Source of the DNA: Zongyangia hominis
GTDB taxonomy: Bacteria > Bacillota > Clostridia > Oscillospirales > Ruminococcaceae
DNA: 64,000 bases
Assembly: GCF_014385095.1 (NCBI RefSeq)
Contig: NZ_JACRTC010000002.1
Coordinates: forward strand, 186,001 to 250,000
Direction: 5' to 3'
The stretch's first letter is position 1. The number at the start of each line of letters is the position of its first letter. The position numbers and the translations under genes were made by a program. Of this stretch, positions 1 to 8,945 are shown piece after piece. The notes under the pieces were generated by a model. The model saw only the letters and a program-made list of their open reading frames with translations. It was not told where the DNA came from and searched no databases.

Positions 1-477
1 CTCCACCTGCCTTGGGTCGAGGGAGGCGCACAGGGCGTTTTTGGCGCACAGCACCAGCCCAGAGGTGTCCTTATCCAGGCGGTTGATGGGATGAAAGACG
101 GGAACATAACCCAGCCGCTTCCCCATGACCCCGGCCCAGACGTTGGCCAGCGTCTCCTCCTGGTGCTCATGGGCCTGGTGGACCGGCATATGGGGCGGCT
201 TATCGAAGACGAGGAAGTCCTCGTCTTCATAGGGGATGGGGACCGGGAGGAAACAGGGCGTCATCTCCCGGCGCTCATCCGGCAGGCGCAGGCAGAGGCT
301 CTGCCCCGCCCGCACCCGGTCGATAACCCGAGCGGGCTCCCCGTCCAGGGTGATGCCGTCCGGGGCGCGCTTGAGGCACTTGACCACCGTGGAGGAAAGG
401 CCGTATTCCCTTTTGAGCAGGTCGTCGAGCCTCCTCCCCTCCTGCTCAGGGGTAATAAGCCACTCTATAACGCGCAT
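1..477 (-). CDS. RluA-family 23S rRNA pseudouridine synthase, N-terminal part (runs off the window)
   Basis: The visible 159 codons begin with ATG at 477 behind a strong AGGAGG site. Residues 1-70 look like an S4 RNA-binding domain (RRLDDLLKREYGLSS...). The catalytic region follows, with the RluA signature INRLDKDTSGLVL near residue 135, whose aspartate is the catalytic residue in this family. These enzymes isomerise uridine to pseudouridine in 23S rRNA or tRNA. Which site is modified cannot be told, because RluA, RluC and RluD types look alike here. The gene is cut by the window edge, so its C-terminal half is missing only from view. Confidence 0.9.
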   Translation of the reverse strand, partial: MRVIEWLITPEQEGRRLDDLLKREYGLSSTVVKCLKRAPDGITLDGEPARVIDRVRAGQSLCLRLPDERREMTPCFLPVPIPYEDEDFLVFDKPPHMPVHQAHEHQEETLANVWAGVMGKRLGYVPVFHPINRLDKDTSGLVLCAKNALCASLDPRQVE

Positions 478-495
478 GTCCTTTCCTCCTTTCGC

Positions 496-533
496 AAAAA
501 TCCGGCGGAAACCATAAGGTTTTCCGCCGGATT
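496..533 (-). terminator. Intrinsic terminator on the minus strand (3' end of the ilvE unit)
   Basis: A 13-bp perfect stem (AATCCGGCGGAAA at 499-511 with its complement at 521-533) is followed on the minus strand by TTTTTGCG. It lies about 210 nt beyond the ilvE stop. The GC-rich sequence at 534-741 shows no convincing gene, and the 72-codon frame across it has no ribosome binding site. Confidence 0.75.
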
Positions 534-741
534 GAAGATCGCTAGGCGTTTGAGTCTACCGGATGAACGCGGACGGGCTTTCTGGCGCATTTCCAGGGCC
601 GCGCCGTCAAACCACTTGGCGCTCTGCCCCATGTGCCGCTCCTGCCCGGTCCTTTCCGCGCACTCCGCCGGAACCGGCGGCACAAGCCGGGCCGCTACCC
701 AATGCGCCCCCGGAAACCGGTGGCGGGAACTGATCTGCAGC

Positions 742-1812
742 TTATTTTACTTCCACAACCCAGCCGTAGGGATCGGGGATTCTGCCCCACTGGAGGCCGG
801 TCAGCTCGTTATAGAGCTTCATGGAGATGTCGCCGATCTCATTGTTGTTGATGTCCATGATAAGATCCCCCCATTTGATGTGGCCGATGGGGGAAATGAC
901 GGCGGCGGTGCCGGTGCCGAAGGCCTCGTCCAGCTTGCCGGCCTTGTAGGCTTCGGCCACCTCCTGGATGGAGAGGCGGCGCTCGGTGACCTTGTAGCCC
1001 ATGCCGCGGAGCATCTCAATGCAGGACTTTCTGGTGATGCCGGGCAGGATGGAGCCCACCAGCTCCGGGGTGATGACCTCGCCGTCGATGACGAAGAAGA
1101 CGTTCATGGCGCCGACTTCCTCGATGTATTTCTTCTCCACGCCGTCGAGCCAGAGCACCTGGGAATAGTTCTGCTCATGGGCCTCCACCTGGGCCTTGAG
1201 GGAAGCGGCGTAGTTGCCGCCGGTCTTGGCCATGCCGGTGCCGCCCCGGACGGTGCGTACGTAGTTATTCTCCACGTACAGCTTGACGGGGTTGAGGCCC
1301 TCCTTGTAGTAAGGGCCGGAGGGAGACAGGATGATCACGAAGAGATAGCTGTTGGCCGGACGAACGCCCAGGTGGGCGTCGGAGGCGATGATGAAGGGAC
1401 GGATGTACAGGGAGGTGTCCTTGAGATGGGGCACCCAGTCCTTTTCGATTTTGAGTAGCTCGATGAGGGCCTGGAGCGCAAACTCCTCGTCGATCTGGGG
1501 GATGCAGACCCGGTCGTTGGAGCGGTTGAGGCGCGCGAAGTTCTCCTGGGGTCTAAACAGCAGGATTCTGCCGTCCTCTGCGCGGTAGGCCTTCATGCCC
1601 TCAAAGACCTCCTGGCTGTAATGCAGCGCCATGGCGGCCGGATCCAGCGGCAGCGGACCGTAGGGGACGATGCGGGCGTCGTGCCAGCCCTGGCCCTCGT
1701 CGTAGTCCATCAAAAACATGTGGTCGGTAAAGATATCCCCAAAGCCCAATTTTGTCTCGTCCTGGGGCTTCGGCTTGAGATTTTTCGCAAGCTCGATTCT
1801 CAAGTTGTTCAT
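742..1812 (-). CDS. ilvE: Branched-chain amino acid aminotransferase
   Basis: 356 residues. The PLP enzyme interconverts leucine, isoleucine and valine with their 2-oxo acids, using 2-oxoglutarate/glutamate. It belongs to the fold-type IV, longer BCAT form: the segment GTGMAKTGGNY carries the PLP lysine at about residue 196, and QVLWLDGVEKKYIEEVGAMN follows. I chose ATG 1812 (MNNLRIELAK) because AAAGAGGG lies 8 nt upstream. A longer in-frame start at 1872 lacks a site. It is monocistronic, with its own promoter and terminator, and lies beside gdhA, which supplies the glutamate donor. Length and motifs are normal. Confidence 0.96.
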   Translation of the reverse strand: MNNLRIELAKNLKPKPQDETKLGFGDIFTDHMFLMDYDEGQGWHDARIVPYGPLPLDPAAMALHYSQEVFEGMKAYRAEDGRILLFRPQENFARLNRSNDRVCIPQIDEEFALQALIELLKIEKDWVPHLKDTSLYIRPFIIASDAHLGVRPANSYLFVIILSPSGPYYKEGLNPVKLYVENNYVRTVRGGTGMAKTGGNYAASLKAQVEAHEQNYSQVLWLDGVEKKYIEEVGAMNVFFVIDGEVITPELVGSILPGITRKSCIEMLRGMGYKVTERRLSIQEVAEAYKAGKLDEAFGTGTAAVISPIGHIKWGDLIMDINNNEIGDISMKLYNELTGLQWGRIPDPYGWVVEVK

Positions 1813-1883
1813 GATCGTATCCCTCTTTCCTTTAGGTCTGCCCGCCGGGCATTTCCCAAATCTTTCATTCATTTCATGTTACC

Positions 1884-1912
1884 AGTATAGCAACCACCCC
1901 GAAGGAAAGCAA
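1884..1912 (-). promoter_or_regulatory. SigA-type promoter of ilvE
   Basis: On the minus strand TTGCTT (1907-1912) and TATACT (1884-1889) are separated by exactly 17 bp. They lie about 70 nt upstream of the ilvE start. Confidence 0.7.
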
Positions 1913-1932
1913 GACCTTCCTTTGGGGGTGCG

Positions 1933-1961
1933 CAAAATCCCCAGCCAACGGCCGGGGATTT
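1933..1961 (-). terminator. Terminator of gdhA
   Basis: An 8-bp stem, AAATCCCC (1935-1942) with GGGGATTT (1954-1961), is followed on the minus strand by TTTGCG, 47 nt after the gdhA stop. It separates gdhA from the ilvE promoter. Confidence 0.6.
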
Positions 1962-2007
1962 GCAGTCGAGCAAAAGGCAGGCTCCGCTCTAGGGCGGTCC
2001 CTCCTCA

Positions 2008-3468
<1,461 letters not shown>

Positions 3469-3595
3469 TCACGGTTTTATCCCGAAAATTCCGATCTTCA
3501 CGGCTTAGCTTTGCAAGATTTATTTTTTGTATTTCACTTTTTCCTGTTTTTTTCGTCTATAATGCTTAAAATGGAGCGGGTCGGGCCCCTTCGTC

Positions 3596-3624
3596 TTGTG
3601 TAAAATCGCTTTTTGTGGTATGAT
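3596..3624 (+). promoter_or_regulatory. Promoter of rnpB
   Basis: TTGTGT (3596-3601), 17-bp spacer, TATGAT (3619-3624) with an upstream TGTGG that resembles an extended -10. The start would be near 3631, about 37 nt before the mature P1 stem, so a 5' trimmed leader is implied. A second TATAAT at 3558-3563 has only a poor -35. Confidence 0.65.
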
Positions 3625-3667
3625 GAAACCTGTCAAAATTGACGGCGTCCCCGGTTGAGGATGCCTT

Positions 3668-4024
3668 GTGAGTAAGCAGGACAGCGGCGGGAACAGTGCC
3701 GTAAGGCCGTTTCCGAGGAAAGTCCGAGCTCCAAAGGGCAGGATAGCTGCTAACGGCAGCCGGAGGCGACTCTAGGGACAGTGCAACAGAGAGATACCGC
3801 CGAAGCGTTGATTTCCACGCTGGCAAGGGTGGAAAGGCGAGGTAAGAGCTCACCAGCGTCCAGGAGACTGGACGGCTATGTAAACCCTATCCGGAGCAAC
3901 ACCATTGGGAGAACGCAAAGCGCCGGCCCGGCGTGTTCTCGAGAAGGTGGCTGGAGCCTTATGGCGACGTAAGGCCTAGATAGATCGTTGTCGAAAACAG
4001 AACTCGGCTTATCTGCTTAGTCAC
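3668..4024 (+). ncRNA. rnpB: RNase P RNA (class A)
   Basis: The catalytic RNA that removes 5' leaders from pre-tRNA. The conserved GAGGAAAGTCCGAGCTC block begins near 3714. The matching 3' block ACAGAACTCGGCTTAT lies at about 4000. The ends pair as P1: GTGAGTAAGCAG at 3668-3679 with CTGCTTAGTCAC at 4013-4024. The TAGATAGAT element near 3977 and the complex P12-like arm at about 3850-3880 fit the A (ancestral) type rather than the Bacillus B type. Ends are set by the P1 pairing and could differ by a few bases. Confidence 0.96.
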
Positions 4025-4027
4025 AAG

Positions 4028-4066
4028 AAAAAGGCGTCCGCTTCACGCGGACGCCTTTTCTCTTTT
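4028..4066 (+). terminator. Terminator after rnpB, probably shared with the convergent hsp20
   Basis: AAAGGCGTCCGC and GCGGACGCCTTT form a 12-bp stem with a 5-nt loop, flanked by A-rich sequence on the left and TTTTCTCTTTT on the right. It can therefore work on both strands. Confidence 0.8.
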
Positions 4067-4132
4067 GGAGAAAAACACCGAATGTTTTCCTTTTGCACAT
4101 CGAGTTGGGGTGCTGTCGCCAGTCTTTCGAAG

Positions 4133-4555
4133 TTAGCCGATGTCGATTTGACGGGACTGGGGTTTGGTCTCCACCACTTTGGGGAGGATAAGCTCCAGCA
4201 CGCCGTTTTTGTACTCGGCCTTGATGCTCCCGGTGTCGATGCCGGAGACGTCAAAGCTTCTGACAAAGGAACCGTAGCTGCGCTCCCGGCGGATGTAGTT
4301 ATCCTTCTTTTCCTCGTTCTGGGTCTCGTGCTTGGCACTGATGGTCAGGGTGTCGCCCTCCAAATTGATGCCGATGTCCTTCTTATCGAAGCCCGGCAGC
4401 TCGGCCTCCAGCAGATAGTGATCGCCTTTGTCCCGGATGTCGGTGCGGAAGGCGGAGATTTGGTCCCCCATCTCCCCGAAGAAATCCTTGCCCCAGTCGT
4501 TAAAGTAATGCATCAGGTCGTTTCTTCTGCGTTCAAACGGTAACAGATCAAACAT
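4133..4555 (-). CDS. Small heat shock protein, Hsp20/alpha-crystallin family
   Basis: 140 residues. An ATP-independent holdase that binds unfolding proteins. The alpha-crystallin domain spans about residues 38-140: YLLEAELPGFDKKDIGINLEGDTLTISA, then the A-x-x-x-N-G-V-L signature as AEYKNGVLELILPK. The start is ambiguous between two adjacent ATGs (4558 and 4555). 4555 gives 8 nt from GGAGG and the usual MFDLLPF beginning. A perfect CIRCE operator lies about 135 nt upstream, so repression by HrcA is expected even though this is not groESL or dnaK. Confidence 0.95.
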   Translation of the reverse strand: MFDLLPFERRRNDLMHYFNDWGKDFFGEMGDQISAFRTDIRDKGDHYLLEAELPGFDKKDIGINLEGDTLTISAKHETQNEEKKDNYIRRERSYGSFVRSFDVSGIDTGSIKAEYKNGVLELILPKVVETKPQSRQIDIG

Positions 4556-4632
4556 CATACATGCCTCCATTTATTTGAATGATTTGGTTTTGGTTTGTGT
4601 CCTCGGATATCCGTATCCTTTTGACAGTTTTT

Positions 4633-4638
4633 ATTATA
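4633..4638 (-). promoter_or_regulatory. Possible -10 box for hsp20
   Basis: TATAAT on the minus strand about 80 nt upstream of hsp20. No good -35 sits 16-18 bp away, so the assignment is tentative. The true promoter may overlap the CIRCE element instead. Confidence 0.35.
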
Positions 4639-4688
4639 GGGGGCAGATGTTACAAAACCACACAAAAATTGCGAACAAACTTTTAATT

Positions 4689-4715
4689 TTAGCACTCGTA
4701 TAAATAGAGTGCTAA
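4689..4715 (-). promoter_or_regulatory. CIRCE operator (HrcA binding site)
   Basis: TTAGCACTC, a 9-nt AT-rich spacer, then GAGTGCTAA: an exact match to the consensus CIRCE inverted repeat. It is positioned to control hsp20 on the minus strand. No hrcA or other heat-shock gene lies in the window. Confidence 0.95.
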
Positions 4716-4742
4716 AATTAAAAGAATCGGCTGGAAACAAAA

Positions 4743-4779
4743 GAAAAAAGGATGGAAGCGCTCGCTTCCATCCTTTTTT
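4743..4779 (-). terminator. Terminator of the GNAT gene (bidirectional form)
   Basis: A perfect 11-bp stem GGATGGAAGCG (4750-4760) with CGCTTCCATCC (4763-4773), with six A on one side and six T on the other. The right-hand T tract overlaps the stop codon of the acetyltransferase gene. Confidence 0.85.
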
Positions 4780-5203
4780 AGAGCTTCTTTCTCATGGGGA
4801 CATGGGGGCAGTACTCTTCGTAGTACTCGTCCCCGCAGGCTATGTATCCGCACTTTTCATAAAAGCCGCGGGCTCTGCACTGCGCGCCCAGCTCGCCCCA
4901 CTTCCCGCCCAGCTGACGGGTCTTCTTTTCCAGCTCGTCGAGGAGCGTACGGCCCAGGCCCTGTCCGCGGTATTCTTTGAGCACCGCGATGCGCCCATAA
5001 TGGTAGGCGCCGTCCTCCCCGGGGAACATTCGGGCCGTGGCCATGGGAGCGCCGGCCTCGTCGTAGAGCACCAAATGGAGGGCTTTGACCTCCATGTCGT
5101 CGAACTCGTCTTTAAACTGCTGCTCCTTGACAAAGACGGTGTCCCGGATCATCCGGGCGTCCTCGGGCAGGCGCAGGTCCTCGTACCATTTGACTTTAAT
5201 CAT
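4778..5203 (-). CDS. GNAT-family N-acetyltransferase (ElaA-like)
   Basis: 141 residues. The acetyl-CoA binding motif A is clear: RIAVLKEYRGQGLGRTLLDELE (about residues 71-92), followed by the motif-B like ARGFYEKCGY. The N-terminal VFVKEQQF...DDMEVKALHLVLYD resembles the ElaA/YjcF subgroup, whose substrates are mostly unknown. ATG 5203 has AAGGATG upstream. It is a single gene between the bofA unit and the CIRCE region. The acceptor molecule cannot be inferred. Confidence 0.88.
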   Translation of the reverse strand: MIKVKWYEDLRLPEDARMIRDTVFVKEQQFKDEFDDMEVKALHLVLYDEAGAPMATARMFPGEDGAYHYGRIAVLKEYRGQGLGRTLLDELEKKTRQLGGKWGELGAQCRARGFYEKCGYIACGDEYYEEYCPHVPMRKKL

Positions 5204-5253
5204 CTTGTCACATCCTTGTGTCCGTTTTCATTCAGACACATTATAGCAAATAT

Positions 5254-5508
5254 TTATCCAATTGCCCAGATAAAATGCAGCGCGGACATGGTGGCCACCC
5301 CCGGCAGCCCCAGCAGCGCGGTGACAAGGCAGGTGAAAAGGTTGACCCCCATCACGATGCCGGTATAGCCGGTGGTCAGGTTGACCGCCGCCAGCCCCAG
5401 AAACCCACACAGCGCGTGGGTCACATAGGTGGACACCGGATTGGTCCGTTTGGCATAGAGGGCCACCAACACCCCCGCCGAAAGAAAGATCGCCGCGATG
5501 AGAATAAT
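5254..5508 (-). CDS. bofA: Pro-sigmaK processing inhibitor BofA family, no standard start codon
   Basis: About 84 residues. In Bacillus BofA holds the membrane protease SpoIVFB inactive in the outer forespore membrane until sigmaK is needed. The sequence shows two hydrophobic segments (EIILIAAIFLSAGVLVALY and the C-terminal VNLFTCLVTALLGLPGV) and the family ending with proline/glycine turns. It follows a DUF2508 gene, matching the yaaL-bofA order of Firmicutes. The reading frame has no ATG, GTG or TTG between the DUF2508 stop and the first membrane segment. ATT at 5508 (or ATA at 5517) is the best initiation site, coupled to the TGA at 5510-5512. The first GTG downstream would delete half the first membrane helix. 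Confidence 0.75.
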   Translation of the reverse strand: MILIAAIFLSAGVLVALYAKRTNPVSTYVTHALCGFLGLAAVNLTTGYTGIVMGVNLFTCLVTALLGLPGVATMSALHFIWAIG

Positions 5509-5509
5509 T

Positions 5510-5809
5510 TCACTTATCCCAAGAGCCGTACACCCCTTCCATTTGAATTCCGTGGGCGGGGTCGTAGGAGATACCCTTGCGTTTTGCCATCTTGATGAGA
5601 TACCGGTACCGCGCCGAAAGCGCCTTGTTTTCGTAGATGCACGCCTCCAGCAGGTCCTCATCCTGCTCCAGGTTAAAGCGGCGCTCCGCGTAGTCCATCA
5701 GCTCCAAGACCGCCTTGATGTCCTCGATGATGCGGTCGGTCTCCTGTACCGGAGCCGCGGACGTCTCCCTCACCCGGGGCAAGAATTTCGATCGGAGTAT
5801 TCCTTCCAT
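5510..5809 (-). CDS. DUF2508 (YaaL-like) protein
   Basis: 99 residues, charged, predicted cytoplasmic and largely helical (TDRIIEDIKAVLELMDYAERRFNLEQDEDLLEACIYENKALSARYRYLIKMAKRKGI). It resembles the YaaL/DUF2508 family, whose role is unknown and which sits between recR and bofA in many Firmicutes. ATG 5809 was chosen. The GTG at 5821 would overlap the only purine-rich site (GAAGGG). The stop codon immediately precedes the bofA frame, so the two are probably translationally coupled. Confidence 0.8.
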   Translation of the reverse strand: MEGILRSKFLPRVRETSAAPVQETDRIIEDIKAVLELMDYAERRFNLEQDEDLLEACIYENKALSARYRYLIKMAKRKGISYDPAHGIQMEGVYGSWDK

Positions 5810-5933
5810 GAACAAGCCCACCCTTCAATTTCATTGTATGTGGGTAGCCTTGGCGGATATGCGGAAAATATGCAGGAGGTTAGGTAAAAAATTCCATCTT
5901 AAGACTGGTGGGAAATGGGCGGTAGCGCGGCGC

Positions 5934-5966
5934 GCAAAAAGGGCCCGGAGCAGATACTCCGGGCCT
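5934..5966 (-). terminator. Terminator of rnr
   Basis: GGCCCGGAG (5942-5950) pairs with CTCCGGGCC (5957-5965). On the minus strand it is followed by TTTTTGCGC. It lies 11 nt beyond the rnr stop. Confidence 0.85.
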
Positions 5967-5976
5967 CTCATAAAAG

Positions 5977-8100
5977 CTAGACAAATTCAAAATCGATCTT
6001 TCCGGCGGAGACGTCCGCCCCCATCACCTTGACGGTGACGGTGTCGCCGATGCGGTACCGGCGGGGGGAGAGCATGTCCTTATACTCCATGCGGCCGTCG
6101 TACTGGAAGGAGTCCCCCAGCGTCTGGGCGCGGACCAGGCCCTCCACGGTGTTGGGCAGCATGACATAGATGCCGAAGTTGGTGGTGGAGGAGACGACCC
6201 CCTCCATCTCTTCACCCAGGTGGTGCAGGATGTATTCGGCCTTGTAGCAGTCCTCGCAGTCCCGCTCGATGGTCATGGCCACCACTTCCCGCTCGCTGGA
6301 CTGGTTGGCGGTGGGCCCTGCCACCTTACCGAAGCGCTTACTCAGCCGCTCCACCCCGGAGCCCGCCAGATAGGCCGACATGACCCGGTGGATAAACAGG
6401 TCCGGATACCGGCGGATGGGGGAGGTAAAGTGGGCGTAATTTTGTAGCACCAGGCCGAAGTGTCCGATGTTTTTCTCGCTGTACTTGGCCTTGGACATGG
6501 TCCGGAGCATCTGGCTGTTGACGATCATCTGGTATTTGGTGCCCCGCACCTTCTGCAAAATCTCGTCGAGGCGCAGAGAGCTGACGCCGGGCTGTATCCC
6601 CCGCTTGTCCTGGCCGATGGCGCCCAAAAGTTCCGACAGGTTCTGGAGCTTCTCCGGAGAGGGCGGCTCGTGGACCCGGAAGCAAAACGGCAGGTGCTTA
6701 TCCAGGGCGAAGGTGGCCGCCGACTCGTTGGCCAAAAGCATGAGCTCCTCGATGATGTTCTCGCTGCGGCCGGTGCCCCGGGGGACGATCTCCTTGACGT
6801 CGCGGTTTTCATCCAGAATGATCTTAGACTCACAGGTGACAAGCTCCAATGACCCCCGCTCCCGCTTCTTTTGCAGGCGCAGGTCGCACAGCTCGTCGAT
6901 GAGATGGATGGATTCCATCACCGCACTGTATTTTTCCATGATCTCCGGGGAGGCCTCCCCGGCCAAGATGGCGTTAATCTCGCTGTAAACGCCCTTGACC
7001 TTGGAGCGGATGAGGGTCTTTTGAAAATCATAGCTGATGAGCGTACCGGTGGGGTCGAGCTTCATCAGGCAGGAGAAAGCCAGCCGGTCCTCCCCCTCGT
7101 TGAGGGAGCAGATGCCGTTGGAGAGGGCCTTGGGGAGCATGGGGATAACCCGGTCGGCGTAGTAGATGGAGGTGCCCCGCTCATAGGCCTCGTTGTCCAG
7201 GGGGCTCTGAGGATGGACGTAATAGCTGACATCCGCAATGTGGACCCCCAGTTCCCAGCCTTCCGCCGTCTTTTTCACCGAGACGGCGTCGTCCAAGTCC
7301 TTGCTGTCGGCCGAGTCGATGGTGAAGATCACTTCCTCCCGCAGATCCAGACGGTTTTCCCTCTCCTTGGGATGGATGCCGGAAGCGTTGATGTGCTCTG
7401 CGGCTTCACTGACCACTGCGGGGAAGTCCACGTTTACGTCGCTTAAGCGGATGAGGGACTGGGCGCAGTTATCGGCCTTTAAGGAACTGCCGAAGACCTC
7501 GATGACCCGGGCCTTGTGGTTATAGTGGCGGGGACCCCGGGAGACGATTTCGCACAGGACCTTGTCCCCCTCCTTATAGCGGTTCGCTTTTCCTGAAACG
7601 AGCCGGACCGGGAAGCCCAGCATTTTGTCGGGCACCACTTCAAAGAAGTCCTGGTTGCGGCTGACGACGCCGGTGAAGCGGCAGGCCGCCGCCTTGGCAA
7701 TGGAGACCACCTCCCCTTCCCCCAGAGAGCCCTCCTTCCGGGAGGGATAGGTCTTGAGCAGCACCATGTCGCCGGGCAGGGAGCCCATCAGCCCCCGTCC
7801 GGGGATAAACAGGTCCCCGTCGGCGCCCACCGGCCGGGCAAATCCATAGGTGCTGTTGACCCGCACAATTTCGGCGGCGGTCAGCCCCTCGTTTTTGGGC
7901 AGGACAAAGCCCCGCCGTTTATAGTAGAGTTCCCCGGCCTCCACCAGCCGGGTGAGCCTCTTTTCAAAGGCGTCCTGATCCCCCTTGGCCACCTTGAGCT
8001 TCCGGCTGAGCTCTTCCACTCCCACCGGATTGCGCTTGCCCTTGGCCACAATGCCAAGGATCTTCTCATCAAAATTTTCTTGTTCTGCTATTTTTACCAT
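5977..8100 (-). CDS. rnr: Ribonuclease R
   Basis: 707 residues. A processive 3'-5' exoribonuclease that degrades structured RNA and works with tmRNA in quality control. Domain order fits: N-terminal winged-helix, two cold-shock OB folds, then the RNB catalytic domain with IDSADSKDLDDAVSV (metal-binding aspartates) and SIYYADRVIPMLPKALSNGICSLNEGEDRLAFS. FTSPIRRYPDLFIHR and a C-terminal S1 domain (MEGVVSSTTNFGIYVMLPNTVEGLV) follow. ATG 8100 follows a clear GGAGG. Here rnr is downstream of secG, the common secG-rnr-smpB arrangement, although smpB does not follow within this window. Confidence 0.97.
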   Translation of the reverse strand: MVKIAEQENFDEKILGIVAKGKRNPVGVEELSRKLKVAKGDQDAFEKRLTRLVEAGELYYKRRGFVLPKNEGLTAAEIVRVNSTYGFARPVGADGDLFIPGRGLMGSLPGDMVLLKTYPSRKEGSLGEGEVVSIAKAAACRFTGVVSRNQDFFEVVPDKMLGFPVRLVSGKANRYKEGDKVLCEIVSRGPRHYNHKARVIEVFGSSLKADNCAQSLIRLSDVNVDFPAVVSEAAEHINASGIHPKERENRLDLREEVIFTIDSADSKDLDDAVSVKKTAEGWELGVHIADVSYYVHPQSPLDNEAYERGTSIYYADRVIPMLPKALSNGICSLNEGEDRLAFSCLMKLDPTGTLISYDFQKTLIRSKVKGVYSEINAILAGEASPEIMEKYSAVMESIHLIDELCDLRLQKKRERGSLELVTCESKIILDENRDVKEIVPRGTGRSENIIEELMLLANESAATFALDKHLPFCFRVHEPPSPEKLQNLSELLGAIGQDKRGIQPGVSSLRLDEILQKVRGTKYQMIVNSQMLRTMSKAKYSEKNIGHFGLVLQNYAHFTSPIRRYPDLFIHRVMSAYLAGSGVERLSKRFGKVAGPTANQSSEREVVAMTIERDCEDCYKAEYILHHLGEEMEGVVSSTTNFGIYVMLPNTVEGLVRAQTLGDSFQYDGRMEYKDMLSPRRYRIGDTVTVKVMGADVSAGKIDFEFV

Positions 8101-8301
8101 AGTTCCTCCATGCCGGACCTCCGGCCTTGTCTTTCGCGTTGTTGTCACTGATGATGGCTTTCCTGCCGCATCCGATTGTTTTAGTTTTCCCAGAATTTTA
8201 TCCGTTCATGACACCATTGCTTGGAAAGGAGAAAAACGCATTGGCTTTTGCCCTTTCGAGTCCGTATTCGGCATCCCATGTAAATTTGCGCCTGCAAGCT
8301 G

Positions 8302-8333
8302 AAAAAAACCCTGCGAAATTCGCAGGGTTTTTT
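8302..8333 (-). terminator. Hairpin between secG and rnr
   Basis: AAAAAACCCTGCGAA with TTCGCAGGGTTTTTT, A-rich on one side and T-rich on the other. It lies 12 nt after the secG stop and could end or attenuate transcription into rnr. The 8101-8301 gap contains no gene I can support. Confidence 0.8.
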
Positions 8334-8344
8334 GAAAACAGCAT

Positions 8345-8593
8345 TTACTTCACAAAAACAGCAATTGCATTGACTGCGATCGTCACAACAACAAAGATGA
8401 TTGCCACAATTCTTGTCATGCGCTTGAGCATTGCATCGTAGGTTCTCGAGCTGTTCTTGCCCAGATAAGAATCCGTCGCACCCGTCATCGCGTTCATTCC
8501 ATCGGAATTACTCTCCTGGAGCAATACAACGATAATCAAAATAATGCTGGTTAGAATAAGCAGTATGCCACCGGCTATCTGAAAAGGTCCCAT
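8345..8593 (-). CDS. secG: Preprotein translocase subunit SecG
   Basis: 82 residues with two membrane segments (GGILLILTSIILIIVVLLQES and VAIIFVVVTIAVNAIAVFV) flanking a polar loop rich in G and S (DSYLGKNSSRTYDAMLKRMT), the typical SecG layout. It stimulates SecYEG-mediated protein export. AGGTGATACA precedes ATG 8593. It has its own promoter upstream and is followed by rnr after a hairpin. Confidence 0.95.
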   Translation of the reverse strand: MGPFQIAGGILLILTSIILIIVVLLQESNSDGMNAMTGATDSYLGKNSSRTYDAMLKRMTRIVAIIFVVVTIAVNAIAVFVK

Positions 8594-8945
8594 TGTATCA
8601 CCTCCGAATCCTAAAGCTACCGAGAGCTAACTTGTAATATAATAGCATAATCTTTTGGCTTTTGCAAGAGATTTTCTCGTTTTTTGCCGGATTTCTCCAC
8701 CTTGGATTTGGGATTAATTGACTAGGTTAAATCCTTCCAAACAACACAAACTATCATTGGCTTTACAGATCATCTCTTTGCGTTTGCACGATATGTAAAG
8801 CTATCATCGGACGCGCTCCCCCTTTTGGGCGGGGCCGTCCGATATTTTTTTGCCCATGGGGTGGAAGGGGAGCGCCGGAAACTTTTCCGGCGCTCCCCTT
8901 CCCCGTTACCGATGCGCTCCAGGCGCAGACTGGGCGGCGGCGCCC
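8594..8945. other. 352-bp gap: secG promoter, an unassigned plus-strand terminator and the parC 3' hairpin
   Basis: Minus strand: a promoter for secG, TTGCAA (8662-8667), 17 bp, TATTAT (8639-8644). Plus strand: a hairpin (stem ATCGGACG...CGTCCGAT, about 8805-8843) followed directly by ATTTTTTTG, which is terminator-like, although no plus-strand gene precedes it. Upstream of that lies an inverted pair CTTTACA/TGTAAAG (about 8761-8800). At 8863-8902 a perfect 19-bp stem is the likely 3' end of parC but lacks a U tract. No open frame here is convincing. Confidence 0.6.
8863..8902 (-). terminator. Very strong hairpin just after parC
   Basis: GGAAGGGGAGCGCCGGAAA (8863-8881) is exactly complementary to 8884-8902. 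It starts 44 nt after the parC stop. Downstream on the minus strand is TTCCACCCC, so the U tract is poor. It may act as an mRNA 3'-end protector or a Rho-independent terminator of low efficiency. Confidence 0.55.

Noticed and set aside
465..683. Small minus-strand gene between ilvE and the pseudouridine synthase
   Set aside because: The 72-codon frame spans a terminator hairpin and overlaps the start of the next gene, and no site supports translation.
91..1458. 455-codon plus-strand open frame spanning the pseudouridine synthase, the gap and ilvE
   Set aside because: It runs antisense through two recognised genes and a terminator, so it cannot be a single real gene.
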